The position numbers and the translations under genes are program-made. Source: Stomorhina lunata (Eukaryota; Arthropoda; Insecta; Diptera; Rhiniidae). Taken from it: DNA of 64,000 nt. The DNA is taken from contig OW121743.1 of the NCBI GenBank assembly GCA_933228675.1, forward strand, positions 113,943,781 through 114,007,780, given 5' to 3'. Positions 33,475 through 47,020 of this stretch are shown here, one piece after another. The first letter of the stretch is position 1, and every line of letters begins with the position of its first letter. The notes under the pieces are model-generated. The model was given only the letters and a program-made list of their open reading frames with translations, had not been told where the DNA came from and did not search any database.

Positions 33475-36400
33475 ACAAATTTTCTAAACAAAATTTTATA
33501 TCGAAAATTTTCTATAGAGTATATAATGACAAAAATTTTCTATTAAAAGTTTCAATAAAAAATTTTCAATTTTTAAATTTTAAATCGAAAATTATCTGTA
33601 GCTTTTCATAAGTATATATGGTATAGTTAATTTAATTGAAGAGCTAATAAAAAAAATCAAAAACTTACTATCAAAGTTCTATACAAAATTGATGGATGAA
33701 AATTTTTCACCCAAAATTTTATATAAAAACCTTAAAACCTAAAATTTTCTTTAAAATTTTAAAAACCATAGAAAATTTTCTACAAACAATTAGCCATAAA
33801 ATTGTTGTTTCGAAAAAAAAAACTTATATATCGAAAATTTTCTAAAAAAATGTAAAATCTTAAATTTTAATATACAAGAGTTTATTTTCATAAATTTTCT
33901 ATTCAAAATGTTGAAAAAAATATTCTGTATAAAGTTTTTATCGAAAATCAAAAATTTTCTTTTAAAAATTGTATATAAAAAATTTACACCAAAAATTTTC
34001 TATATAAAAAGTTTTCACGAAAAACTTTCCATATAAAAAATTTACAATAAAAATTTTCTATATAAATTGTTTATATCAAAAATTTTCTATAAAAAAAAAT
34101 TATACTGAAACTTTTCTATAAAAAAATTTTGTAATGAAAATTTTTCATAAAAAATTTTATATCGAAAATTTTCCATAAAAATTTAAAATTTTCTATAAAA
34201 AAAATTATATCGTAAATTTTCTATAAAAATTTTATATCGTAAATTTTCTATAAAAATTTTATATCGAAAATTTTCTATAAAAAATTTCATATCAAAAATT
34301 TTTAATTAAAAATTTTGTATTAAAAATTTTCTATTGAAAAAAAATTGTATATCGAAAATTTTCTATTGAAATTTTAAAAACAAAAAATTTCCATAAAAAT
34401 TTTAATATCAAAAATTTTCTTCGAAAATTTTGTAAAAAAATTTTATACTGAAAATTTTCTATAAAAAATTTTATACAAAAAAATAAAAAATTCTATATCG
34501 AAAATTTTCTATAAAAAATTTTATATAGAAAATTTTCTATAAAAAATTTTATATAGAAAATTTTCTATAAAAAATTTTAAACCGAAAAAAATTTAAATAG
34601 AACATTTTGTATAAAAACTTTTATATCGAAAAATTTCTATAAAAAAATTGATATTGCAAAATTTCTATAAAAAATTTTATATTGAAAATTTTCTATTGAA
34701 AAATTTCTATAAAAAATTTTATATTGAAAATTTTCTATAAAAAATATTATATTGAAAATTGTATTTTATATTAAACATTTTATATAAAAAAAAATAATAA
34801 TAATAAAAAATAGATTTTCTATAAAATATTTTATATACAAAAATTTATATCTATAAAAAATTGTATATCTATAAAAAATTTTATATCGAACATTTTCTAT
34901 AAAAAATGTTCTATCGAAAATTTCCTATAAAAAATTTTAAAGCGAAAAATTTCTATAAAAAATTGTATATCAAAAACTTTCTATAAAAAATTTTGCATCG
35001 AAAATTTTTTATTAAAAATTTTACATCGAAAATTTTCTCTTAAAAATTTTACGTTGAAAATTTTCAGGGTGCCGAAAATTTTTTATAAAAAATTTTTCAG
35101 CACATATTTTAATATCGAAAATTTTCTATAAAAAATTTTCTATAAAAAATTTTCTATCGAAAATTTTCTATAAAAAATTTAATATCGAAAATTTTCTATA
35201 AAAAATTTAATATCGAAAATTTTCTATAAAAAATTTAATATCGAAAATTTTCTATAAAAAATTGTATATCAAAAATTTTTCATAAAAAATATTATATTGA
35301 AAATTTTTCATAAAAAATTGAATATCGAAAATTTTCCATAAAAATATTATATTGAAAAATTTCTACAAAAAAAATTTTCACGAAAAACTTTCCATATAAA
35401 AAATTTACAATAAAAATTTTCTAAAAAAAATTTTATATCGAAAATTTTCTAGAAAAAATTTTATATCGAAAATTTTCTAAAACAAATTTTATATCTAAAA
35501 TTTCTATAAAATATTTGATATTAAATATTTCATATAAAAAAAATAATAATAAAAAAAATAGATTTTCTATAAAATATTTTATATAAAAAAATTTATATCT
35601 ATAAAAAATTTTATATCGAACATTTTCTATAAAAAATGTTCTATCGAAAATTTCCTATAAAAAATTTTATTGCGAAAAATTTTTATAAAAAATTGTATAT
35701 CAAAAACTTTCTATAAAAAATTTTGCATCGAAAATTTTTTATTAAAAATTTTACATCGAAAATTTTCTATTAAAAATTTTACGTTGAAAATTTTCAGGGT
35801 GCCGACAATTTTTTATAAAAAATTTTTCAGCAAATATTTTAATATCGAAAATTTTCTATAAAAAATTTAATATCGAAAATTTTCTATAAAAAATTTAATA
35901 TCGAAAATTTTCCATAAAAAGTTCTCTATAAAAAATTTATATCAAAAATTGTTCATAAAAAATTTAATATTGAAAATTTTTCATAAAAAATTTAATATCG
36001 AAAATTTTCCATAAAAATATATTGAAAAATTTGTACAAAAAAATTTTTCACGAAAAACTTTCCATATAAAAAATTTACAATAAAAATTTTCTAAAAAAAA
36101 ATTTTTATATCGAAAATTTTCTAAAAAAAATTTTATATCGAAAATTTTCTAAAACAAATTTTATATCTAAAATTTCTATAAAATATTTGATATTAAACAT
36201 TTTGTATAAAAAAAATAATAATAAAAAAAAATAAATTTTCTATAAAATATTTTATATAAAAAATTTATATCTATAAAAAATTTTATATCTATAAAAAATT
36301 TTGTATCGAACATTTTCTATAAAAAATGTTATATCGAAAATTTCCTATAAAAAATTTTATAGCGAAAAATTTCTATAAAAAATTGTATATCAAAAACTTT

Positions 36401-36700
36401 CTATAAAAAATTTTGCATCTAAAATTTTTTATTAAAAATTTTACATCGAAAATTTTCTATTAAAAATTTTACGTTGAAAATTTTCAGGGTGCCGAAAATT
36501 TTTTATAAAAAATTTTTCAGCAAATTTTTTAATATCGAAAATTTTCTATAAAAAATTTAATATCGAAAATTTTCTATAAAAAATTTTCTGTAAAAAATTT
36601 AATACCGAAAATTTTCTATAAAAAGTTCTCTATAAAAAATTTTATATCGAATTTTTTAAAAATATTTTTAACATTGTTTTCATTAATAAATATTTTTTGT
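33475..36700. repeat. 28-bp AAAATTTT satellite with ~0.7-kb higher-order repeat
   Basis: The base unit is close to AAAATTTTCTATAAAA + AATTTTATATCG (28 bp) with much divergence. A marker phrase ttttcagggtgccga occurs near 35060, 35788 and 36480. Its flanks are also shared (acgttgaaaattttcagggt, aaatttttcagca, and an upstream aataataataaaaa patch near 34797, 35534 and 36217). The array therefore amplified in ~0.7-kb blocks. The 63-codon ORF at 35670-35861 is repeat translation. Confidence 0.9.
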
Positions 36701-37865
36701 CAAAAATTTTTCTAAAGAAAGAAACAATTTTTCAGTAATTTTTTACATAATTTTAGTTGGTCTCATTTTATTTCCACAATTTGAGAGAAAAAAATATGCA
36801 AACCCATTCGATTTGTAACCCATTTATTATTTTCTACATAGCAAATATTTTTTGACAAAGGTTGGGTACAAGTGTTAAATATTATTTATTACCTTGTGCA
36901 AATTTAAAAATTGTTTAAACTCATCCCCTTAAATGATTTTACACAGAGAAACCAAAAAGGGTGGTAAAAATTTGAACCACCCCAATAAGAGTAGGTATTG
37001 GCAAATTTCAAAATAACAACAATGTCAACAGCTTTGAATTTAACAGTTAAATTATCAATTGTATAAAATTTACATGTAAAATGTATTTAAATTTACACAA
37101 TCATGTACTAGAATTAAACATATGTGGGTGACTGTGTATCTCTACAACAACATTAAAGTTCAAATATTTATTTGTTTCTCCTTAAAATGCTGTTGCTTTT
37201 TTACATCTTTCTTTTTCGCAAGGTTAAGGTTTTTTCTTATAAAAAATTGGGGTTTGAGTTCGTTTTGTAAAATTGACAAAACAATTTGCAAATTCTTCAA
37301 TAATTCTGTTATAGGCACTTTCTGACACTTGTCTTTAGAGTTTAAACAGTTTGTTGTTATTGTTATTTTCTTAGTTCCCTCCCTCTAACTTCCTTCTTTA
37401 TTTGTATTGTATTTTATCAGAGAATATGTGTGTGTGTGTGAGTGCGTGTTTGCATGTCGTTTTGATTTCCGTTTAAGGAAATTGAACAAATTGTTTAACA
37501 ATTGTTTAATTTGTTCATAGTGAAAAGTCTGTGTTAATGTAAACAATTTATATGTTGATTTTGCTACTTCTTAAAGGATTTTGTATACCTGGAACTTTAA
37601 ATGTCTGTTGACACATATGTTTTATTTGTATTGGATTTATTGGTGACATTAAATTATATTATTGTGACAAAATTTAAGAGATGACTGAAATGTTTTAATA
37701 TAGTGTTATAATATAAAACGATTTAATAATCATACTTTTTACCATAATAAGGGGTCATTAATAAATAACTCATAGATAAAAGTTTTTATTTAGTATATAA
37801 ATAAAATAATGGGTCGATTTTTATTAAATTCAATTAATAAAATCTCCCATCTGCCTTACAAACTT
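36701..37865. other. Intronic non-coding between two satellites
   Basis: No gene is supported. It includes a TGTGTGTGTGTG tract near 37428. The 67-codon ORF at 37122-37325 is F/C-rich without recognisable similarity. Confidence 0.4.
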
Positions 37866-37869
37866 TGAA

Positions 37870-38990
37870 AAATATTCTATAAAAAATTTTCTATCGAAAA
37901 TTTTCTATAAAAAATTTTCTATCGAAAATTTTCTATAAAAAATTTTCTATCGAAAATTTTCTATAAAAAATTTTCTATCGAAAATTTTCTATAAAAAATT
38001 TTCTATCGAAAATTTTCTATAAAAAATTTTCTATCGAAAATTTTCTATAAAAAATTTTCTATCGAAAATTTTCTATAAAAAATTTTCTATCGAAAATTTT
38101 CTATAAAAAATTTTCTATCGAAAATTTTCTATAAAAAATTTTCTATCGAAAATTTTCTATAAAAAATTTTCTATCGAAAATTTTCTATAAAAAATTTTCT
38201 ATCGAAAATTTTCTATAAAAAATTTTCTATCGAAAATTTTCTATAAAAAATTTTCTATAAAAAATTTTCTATCGAAAATTTTCTATAAAAAATTTTCTAT
38301 CGAAAATTTTCTATAAAAAATTTTCTATCGAAAATTTTCCATAAAAAATTTTCTATCGAAAATTTTCTATAAAAAATTTTCTATCGAAAATTTTCTATAA
38401 AAAATTTTCTATCGAAAATTTTCTATAAAAAATTTTCTATCGAAAATTTTCTATAAAAAATTTTCTATCGAAAATTTTCTATAAAAAATTTTCTATCGAA
38501 AATTTTCTATAAAAAATTTTCTATCGAAAATTTTCTATAAAAAATTTTCTATCGAAAATTTTCTATAAAAAATTTTCTATCGAAAATTTTCTATAAAAAA
38601 TTTTCTATCGAAAATTTTCTATAAAAAATTTTCTATCGAAAATTTTATATAAAAAATTTTCTATCGAAAATTTTCTATAAAAAATTTTCTATCGAAAATT
38701 TTCTATCGAAAATTTTCTATCATAAATTTTCTATAAAAAATTTTCTATCGAAAATTTTCTATAAAAAATTTTCTATCGAAAATTTTCTATAAAAAATTTT
38801 CTATCGAAAATTTTCTATAAAAAATTTTCTATCGAAAATTTTCTATAAAAAATTTTCTATCGAAAATATTCTATAAAAAATTTTCTATCGAAAATTTTCT
38901 ATCGAAAATTTTCTATAAAAAATTTTCTATAAAAAATTTTCTATCGAAAATATTCTATAAAAAATTTTCTATCGAAAATTTTCTATAAAA
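37870..38990. repeat. Homogeneous 28-bp satellite (CTATAA/CTATCG), about 40 copies
   Basis: The monomer is AAAATTTTCTATAA followed by AAAATTTTCTATCG, 28 bp made of two 14-bp halves. Most copies are identical. Occasional half-unit slips (two CTATAA or two CTATCG halves in a row near 38250, 38705, 38895 and 38925) show that the 14-bp half is the slipping unit. Since 28 is not a multiple of 3, no long ORF appears, unlike in the 30-bp array. Confidence 0.97.
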
Positions 38991-40580
38991 AAATTTTATA
39001 TCGAAAATTTTCTATAAAAAATTTAATATGGAAAATTCTCTATAAAAATTTTTATATCGAAAATTCTCTATAAAAATTTTTATATCGAAAATTTTCTATA
39101 AAAAATTTTATATCGAAAATTTTCTATAAAAAATTTTATATCGAAAATTTTCTATAAAAAATTTTATATCGAAAATTTTCTATAAAAAATTTTATATCGA
39201 AAATTTTCTATATAAAATTGAATATGGAAAACTTTTAATAAAAAATTGTATGTCGAAAATTTTCTGTAAAAATGTTATATCTAAAATTTTCTAAAAAAAA
39301 AATTTATATCTAAAATTTTTTTCGAAGAAAATTTTCCATAAAATATTTTATTTCTAAAATTTTCTATAAAAAAATTTTATATCGAAAATTTTTTATAAAC
39401 AATTTTATATCGAAATTTTTTTATAAAAAATTCTATACCGAAAATTTTCTAAAAAAAATTTTATATCATAAATTTTTTGTCAAAAATTTTCTATAAAAAA
39501 TTTTATGCCGAACATTTTCTAAAAAAAATGTATATCAAAAATTTTTTATAAAAAATTTTATATCGAAAATTTTCTAGAAAAAATTTTATATCTAAAATTT
39601 TATAAAAAAAATTTTATATCTAAAATTTTCTAAAAAAAAAATATATATTGAAAATTTTCAATAAAAAATTTTATATTAATAATTTTCTATAAAATTGAAG
39701 TATTATTTTTTTTTAATTTTTGTTAAATTTTGTGTTGAAAATTTTCTAAAAACATTGTATATCAAAAATTGTTCATAAAAAAATTTGTATCGAAAATTTT
39801 CCATAAAAAATTTTATGTCGAAAATTTTCTATAAAAAATTTTGTATCGAAAATTTTTAATCAAAAAATAACAAAATAGTCGGGATGTAAATATTATTCAA
39901 AAAGAAAGAGTATTCGCATTTGATCCCAAATCTGTTACATTTATTTATAAGATACCAATTTATTGATAAAAAGCATTCTGCACATAGTAGCCAACGGCTG
40001 CAGCAAGAAAACTGAAAATTGTTTGTGTTTTGTTCAGTCGATGATCTACGCTTGTACTTATGGTTTATGAACATAATTCTTAAAAGTTTTGTTTGTAAAA
40101 TAAGTAATAAGCAATTTTCGATCTGTTTAAATTGGGGGTAATCCTCCTGAATAGATTGCCTAACTAACCATCGAAACTCGTCGAGGAATTTTGGATTCTC
40201 TGCAAACATTTTTGGCTTTTTATCAATAAAATGGTCTGTTACATTAATAAATAAATGTAACAGATTTGGGATCAAATGTGAATACTTTGTCTTTTTGAAA
40301 ATTTTTAATAAAAAAGTTTGTATCGAAAATTTTCCATAAAAAATTTTATATCGAAAATTTTCTATAAAAAATTTTACGCCGATAATTTTCTAAAAGAAAA
40401 TTTATATCGAAATTTTCTATAAAAATTTTTTCTATAAAAAATTTAAATAAAAGATGTTACATCTAAAATTTTCTAAAAAAAAAAAAATTATATTGAAAAT
40501 TTTCTAAAAAAAAATTTATATCGAAAATTTTCAATCAAAAATTTTATATCGAAGATTGTCTTTAAAAAATTTTAATTTTA
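38991..40580. repeat. Diverged continuation of the 28-bp satellite
   Basis: The array continues with TATATCG-type variants that become progressively less regular. It is interrupted at 39896-40299 by the 404-bp TIR element. Regular core copies with diverged edges match the usual pattern of satellite turnover. Confidence 0.85.
39896..40299. mobile_element. 404-bp TIR element TTCAAAAAG, reference copy
   Basis: Both termini are present. The left is ttcaaaaagaaagagtattc, then GCATTTGATCCCAAATCTGT. The right, on the minus strand, is ttcaaaaagacaaagtattc, then ACATTTGATCCCAAATCTGT. The TIRs are at least 53 bp, and the right one extends further into a TGTTACATTTATTTATTAAT palindromic stretch. The interior has gcattctgcacatagtagcc and ccatcgaaactcgtcgagga. 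No transposase is encoded; the 139-codon minus ORF at 39856-40275 crosses the TIR and resembles no known protein. It is embedded in satellite, like the other two copies. Confidence 0.8.
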
Positions 40581-40800
40581 ATTTTTAATTTTTATTATAT
40601 AATTTAATATAAAAAATATGAAATTTGTATAAAAAAATTTCAGTTGTTTTTTAATATGTCTGGATCAGGTCACCGGATTCAGAATCTTAATAGCTTATTT
40701 TAAACAATAAAGTGTCTAGTTTACGTTTAACAATATAAAAAATATTTTGAGTTGCTAGTCTGGAAACTACGCTGTCAAAACTAAAAAATTGGAAAATTTG

Positions 40801-41579
40801 TCCCAGTAAGAAAAAATGTTTATTCTCAAATTGAGGATGATTTGAAAATAAATCTTTTTTCAAACGTTTGATACTGATTTGATACTGATTTGAGAATAAT
40901 AGCGTTCTCAACAAAATGGGGACTTTATTCTCAAATTGAGGAATGCCTTTATTCTCAAATCATTATCAAACCTCGTTCTCAAAGGTTTTTCAAATGTGGA
41001 TATCATCTACATGTGGAACATAAATAAAATGGCCTTGTATTTTTGAGTTTGTTTATTTTGTTTTTGAAAACGGTACATCATATTTGAATTCTTATTAATT
41101 AAGAAACAAGGAAATTTTACTTATGCCTATGAATATTATTGAATTTTTAATCTTGACATGTTTTAAGCAAGGTTTTATGGTCACATATGGATCAATTTTA
41201 AAAAATCCAAAAGAAATAACGAATTTCTTTGAAATGCAATGCCGTTCCATTAAAATATCTTAAAAATTATTTTTTTTTTTAAATAAATTATTTTTTTAAT
41301 GTTTGAAAAAAAATTGAAATAAGGTTTGATATCAAATTTATATAACACCATTTTTCAAATTATTCTCAAATCATCTTAGGGTTTGATAATGATTTGAGAA
41401 TAACCTTTATTCTCAATTTGAGAAACTATCATTTTTCAAACGTTTATTCTCAAATGAACCCTCATTTGAAAATGAATGTGGATCTCAGGTTCAGGTTTGA
41501 AGAAAGTTTGAAAAAAAACGTTTGATATCAAATGTAAAAGTCATCACATTTCAAACGTTTGACACTGTTCTTACTGGGA
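40801..41579. mobile_element. Element with CCCAGTAAGAA ends and TTCTCAAAT repeats
   Basis: The inverted termini are cccagtaagaa at 40802 and ttcttactggg ending near 41578. Inside, TTCTCAAAT and its inverse ATTTGAGAA occur more than ten times, and TCAAACGTTTGA-like palindromes occur at both ends (caaacgtttgata near 40861; caaacgtttgacac near 41554). Such dense subterminal motif arrays are typical of transposase-binding regions. No coding frame is present, so this would be a non-autonomous copy. No clear target duplication is seen and the superfamily is unresolved. Confidence 0.65.
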
Positions 41580-41792
41580 TGTTTGATACTGATTCCCTCT
41601 CGCATCTATGTAGATTAAAAATTGCTGTTATACTTAGACGAAAGCACAATTTCTGAAGATTCCAGAACCGGAAAATATTGACGATGTTCCAGCACCACTT
41701 CACACCATTCAACAAAATATTCCAATCTTGCAAAAACATAAAATGTAAAATATCTCATAAACCAGATATTACTATTGCCAATTTATCACAAA

Positions 41793-42447
41793 ACAAGTAA
41801 GAAAGTGCTATAGTCGGTCAAGCGCGACCATACGATACCCTTCAGGTCAAATGTGTTATTTTTCCTGTATAAAGACAAATATTTGCTAAATTTTGCCATC
41901 ATACAAACATTTTCTAAATACTTATATATTTAAGCTATTTCCGCCATTTGGGCTTATATGAGTGCTAGGATCAAATGTAGACCGAAATTTGGCAAATCGA
42001 TTACAGTTATTACAAAAATTATCTTTGCCAGAATTAAACTAAAAATTGCAATTATCTTCAGATTTACGAGCGTTTTAGTGATTTTTATCTCATTTAGTGC
42101 CTTTTGACAGATAAGTTTGTATGAGAGCTATAGGCAAATGTGGACCGATTCCAACGACATTTGGTACAGTGATTTTGATTAACATCAGCAGTAGTTGTTT
42201 TAAATTGTATGAAAAAAAATTGATTTTTATGGCCAATATATCAATTCCGGGAAGTGGGACCTATGGGAGGTACCATAAACAATGGACCTATTTTGACGAA
42301 TTTCAATAGCCATGGTTCCACTATCAAAAAAATGATCTGTGCCAAATTTCATCATATTATATTGAGAATTGCGACTGTACTTTGATGACATAGTTTACAT
42401 GGAGGTCCAGCCGGACGGACGGACAGACAGACAGACATCGCAAAATT
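41793..42447 (+). mobile_element. CGACCATACGATACCC dispersed repeat, copy 2 (3' truncated)
   Basis: It starts acaagtaagaaagtgctata with gtcggtcaagcgcgaccata, continues through the ggtaccataaacaatggacc and tcaatagccatggttccact modules, and stops in gacagacagacatcgcaaaa. The final part (taagcctattgg to aataccctttcc) is missing. Confidence 0.8.
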
Positions 42448-44640
42448 ATAATAATTAAAAAATGTATTTAAAGAATTTTATAAAAATCAAACTCTTTACT
42501 AATTCGTGCTAAATATAAAATTACTTTTAAAATGTTAATTACTTTTTTTAATTTTCTTAAATAATCCCATAAAAAGTCACAAAAACTTAATAAACACATT
42601 AAATAAATTATTTGTGAAAAAGGTATGCACATACTTAACATTACATTAGATGACTATACTTGACGAATATGTACGTATGTATATAACATTTTTGTAATCA
42701 TGTTAATGGGAGTGGCATAATGGATTCAAAAGTTATTATTAAATCCATCTTTCATTTACCCTTCAAATCCTCTAGTGGAGGTAAAATGAAATTACTTAAA
42801 AGTAAACAGCTCTCAAAAGACGACTTAGTGTGATTATGTAGATGGCAAAGAGCAAATATATAAATCCAGAAACTTATCATCATATGGAAACATAAATTTA
42901 TAATCAGGTCAACGATAAAATACAACACACACACACACATACATACAAATAAACATCACTTCGAAGATATGTACGTACGAGTACTTTAACTCATACGTTC
43001 AAAAATATATCGAGATACTGACAAGTTTTCTTTTTCCGTTTTGTTTTTTTCGAAATCATTATGTAGCGTTTTTAATTTTAATTTTGCCAAGATGAGATAT
43101 ATGGTATTATGGGAACGTATGTACGTTCTTACACATTTACTATTCCACTCTGTTTATGACATGATGACGGCAAGAACAACAAGAACATCATCATCAACAT
43201 AAAAGAGTAGGAAAAAGGGTTTTTTTTTCCATCTTCATTTTTCACTTAAAACAAAAAGGAAAATTAAAAACGAATACAGTAAAAAGTTTTTAAATGCTTT
43301 TTGCCTTTTTTATAAATTAATTCAAGTTGAAAATTCATTAAAAATATTAACACACGCATGCATATTAACACATACTAACTTGAATATGTATATAATTACA
43401 AACACATACATTTACTCATAATGTAAACTAATATGTAAATATTCATATGTATACACAAACAAACAAACATTCAGTTTTGTACGTTTTTTGACAAATATTA
43501 CATCAAGCAGAAAATTTTAATATAATTTTCACTTAAAAATATAAAGAAAAACTTTTTCACTTACTCTAGCACACAATCCTACAGACATGTATAAACATGT
43601 ACATTTAAGATTTTATTTTCATATATTTAATTTTTCCCATACATTTCCATATACATACATATATTAAATATTCTTTTATGTGTACAACTTTTATATATTT
43701 AATTTTATGTATTAGTTTTTCTTTAACATATGTATATATGAATATGTGTTTAAATGTTTCCAAATAGTCTTACAAGTATACGAGTATATGTATATGAATG
43801 TGTTAGAGATTATTTATATTTTGTAGAAAAAGAAATAAAAAAGGATTTCCGTTTCGGATGTAAAACATTTTCCACACTTATGCTTCTGCTTCCTAACTAA
43901 AATTTCATACTTTTTATCATAAATATGTGAATAGAATGAGTAGAAAGTAGTAATATTTTTAAGCAAAAGTAAGCTAATTGTTAAGTACTTATACAAGTAA
44001 TCATTTTAAGAAAGTTTAAAGGATACAAAAAAGTTTTAGAAGAGTAAGAATATCATTAAACTAATAAACTAATTAACGTACTCGATAGAAGCAAACTTTT
44101 AAAGATTCCACAAAAAATTGTGTAATATATTTTTAGGAGGTCCGAAATATATTATATAAAGACTATCATTCCGTTTGTAATTTTTTTAATGTTGGCTCAA
44201 AAACCAAAATCGATGTATATTCTGAATCCTTATGAAATCCTAAAATGAAATATTTCATATAAAATTAAATTGTTTCCTATAAAATCGAAATTTTTCACAA
44301 AAAACTTTTAGTGGAAATCTAACGAAATATTGGGATCACTAAAATTTTTCATGTAAATCAAAGCATAATAACAAAGTTGCAGCCATTTAATTCTTTTTTG
44401 TGAAAAATTTCGATTTTATATGAAAAAATAAATTTGACTATAACTGTCATACAAAAACTAAGGGAGACACAAAAATACCAGAAATAAAGGTTTGTGTCCG
44501 TCAGTCCGTCAAATGAAAGCACAATAGCGCCTTAACAAAAAGAGCTAGAGGCACAGAATTTTATAAAAGTATTTTCGATATCTTGAAAAGATAAAAATAG
44601 GTGAAAACCAGTTCACATTTAGTAGGAGCTCCCATATAAC
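42448..44640. other. Intronic non-coding with simple ACAT/ATGT tracts
   Basis: AT-rich with an ACACACAC run near 42928 and many ATATGTATATG-type stretches at 43380-43800. A short patch at 44490-44560 (cgtcagtccgtcaaatgaaa, caatagcgcc) looks like a remnant of another dispersed repeat. No gene is seen. Confidence 0.4.
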
Positions 44641-44649
44641 CCCGGCCCG

Positions 44650-45070
44650 GAAATCACATTAATGCTTATAAATCGAATACAATTGGAGACCTTATTTTGA
44701 AAGTGGATTAAGTCCATTTTTTCAATTGAAATATATAATGTTTTGCGTTTTAGTGTTTTTAAAAATATAGGTGATCAGTTTTAGGAAATTAAATCTAAAG
44801 TTTTGATCAGAACATATCAAATTTTTTCTTTCATAAAAATTAATTTATAAAAACCGTTTGGAAATTTGATTTTAGCAGGTTGAATGGACTTATACCACTT
44901 TCACAAAAAAAAAAAAAAAACATTTTAAAATATTCATTTTTTTAATTGAAAAATTTAACTGTTTTCAAAACAAAATTTAAATTTTTGTTTTGTATGAAAA
45001 AATTTTTACTGAATTGAAAAATGCATGGGACTTAATCTACTTTCAACCAACTAAAACGAAAAATTTTGCC
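44650..45070. repeat. Flank duplicated with 51118-51425 (left of 29-bp array A)
   Basis: Contains ttattttgaaagtggattaa, ggtgatcagttttaggaaat, aacatatcaaattttttctt and ggacttataccactttcac, matching in order the segment left of the second 29-bp array at 51118-51425. The shared flank shows that flank and array moved or duplicated together. Confidence 0.75.
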
Positions 45071-45084
45071 AATTTTTTTCATTG

Positions 45085-47020
45085 TAAAATTCCTTTTGAA
45101 AATTTTCCTATAAAAAGTAAATTTTAGAAAAATTTCCTATAAAAAGTTAATTTTTGAAAAAAATTCCTATAAAAAGTAAATTTTTTAAAAATTTCCCATA
45201 AAAAGTAAATTTTTTAAAAATTTCCCATAAAAAGTAAATTTTTTAAAAATTTCCCATAAAAAGTAAGTTATTGAAAAATTTCCTATAGAAAGTAAGTTTT
45301 TGAAAAATTTTCTATTAAAAGTAAATTTTTGAAAAATTTCCTATAAAAGTAAATTTTTGAAAATTTCCAATAAAAAGTAAATTTTTGAAAAATTTCCTAT
45401 AAAAAGTAAATTTTTGAAAAATTTCCTATAAAAAGTAAATTTTTGAAAAATTTCCTATAAAAAGTAAATTTTTGTAAAATTTCCTATAAAAAGTAAATTT
45501 TTCAAAAATTTCCTATAAAAAGTAAATTTTTCAAAAATTTCCTATAAAAAGTAAATTTTTGAAAAATTTCCTATAAAAAGTAAATTTTTGAAAAATTTCC
45601 TATAAAAAGTAAATTTTTGAAAAATTTTCCAATAAAAAGTAAATTTTTGAAAAATTTCCTATAAAAAGTAAAATTTTGAAAAATTTCCTATAAAAAGTAA
45701 ATTTTTGAAAAATTTCCTTTAAAAAGTAAATTTTTGAAAAATTTCCTATAAAAAGTAAATTTTTGAAAAATTTCCTATAAAAAGTAAATTTTTGAAAAAT
45801 TTCCTATAAAAAGTAAATTTTTGAAAAATTTCCTATAAAAAGTAAATTTTTGAAAAATTTCCTATAAAAAGTAAATTTTTCAAAAATTTCCAATAAAAAG
45901 TAAATTTTTCAAAAATTCCCAATAAAAAGTAAATTTTTCAAAAATTTCCTATAAAAAGTAAATTTTTGAAAAATTTCCTATAAAAAGTAAATTTTTGAAA
46001 AATTTCCTATAAAAAGTAAATTTTTGAAAAATTTCCTATAAAAAGTAAATTTTTTAAAAATTTCCTATAAAAAGTAAATTTTTTAAAAATTTCCTATAAA
46101 AAGTAAATTTTTGTAAAATTTCCTATCAAAAGTAAGTTTTTGAAAAATTTCCTAAAAAAAGTAAGTTTTTGAAAAATTTCCTATAAAAAGTAAATTTTTA
46201 AAAAATTTCCTATAAAAAGTAAATTTTTGAAAAATTTCCTATAAAAAGTAAATTTTTGAAAAATTTCCTATAAAAAGTAAATTTTTGAAAAATTTCCTAT
46301 AAAAAGTAAATTTTTGAAAAATTTCCTATAAAAAGTAAATTTTAGAAAAATTTCCTATAAAAAGTTAATTTTTGAAAAAAATTCCTATAAAAAGTAAATT
46401 TTTTAAAAATTTCCCATAAAAAGTAAATTTTTTAAAAATTTCCCATAAAAAGTAAATTTTTTAAAAATTTCCTATAAAAAGTAAGTTATTGAAAAATTTC
46501 CTATAGAAAGTAAATTTTTGAAAAATTTCCTATAAACAGTAAATTTTTGAAAAATTTCCTATAAAAAGTAAATTTTTGAAAAATTTCCTATAAAAAGTAA
46601 ATTTTTGAAAAATTTCCTATAAAAAGTAAATTTTTGAAAAATTTCCTATAAAAAGTAAATTTTTGAAAAATTTCCTATAAAAAGTAAATTTTTGAAAAAT
46701 TTCCTATAAAAAGTAAATTTTTGAAAAATTTCCTATAAAAAGTAAATTTTTGAAAAATTTCCTATAAAAAGTAAATTTTTGAAAAATTTCCTATAAAAAG
46801 TCAATTTTTGAAAAATTTCCTATAAAAAGTCAATTTTTGAAAAATTTCCTATAAAAAGTAAATTTTTGAAAAATTTCCTATCAAAAGTAAATTTTTGTAA
46901 AATTTCCTATCAAAAGTAAGTTTTTGAAAAATTTCCTAAAAAAAAGTAAATTTTTGAAAAATTTCCTATAAAATGTAAATTTTTGAAAATTTTCCTATAA
47001 AAAGTAAATTTTTGAAAAAA
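45085..47020. repeat. 29-bp satellite array A (about 67 copies)
   Basis: The monomer is AAAAATTTCCTATAAAAAGT followed by AAATTTTTG (29 bp). Point variants (CCCATAAA, CCAATAAA, TTTTTTAAAA, GTCAATTT) cluster in neighbouring copies. A block near 45110-45300 with TTTTAGAAAAA, GTTAATTTTTG and three CCCATAAA copies recurs at about 46335-46510. This suggests an internal duplication of about 1.2 kb. No ORF is present. Confidence 0.97.

Noticed and set aside
37870..38990. CRISPR-like array appearance of the regular 28-bp repeat
   Set aside because: There are no unique spacers of CRISPR type, the repeat is purely tandem with two 14-bp halves, and the context is a eukaryotic intron.
39856..40275. 139-aa minus-strand ORF
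   Set aside because: It lies across the TIR element and its inverted end, resembles no known protein, and related copies do not keep the frame.
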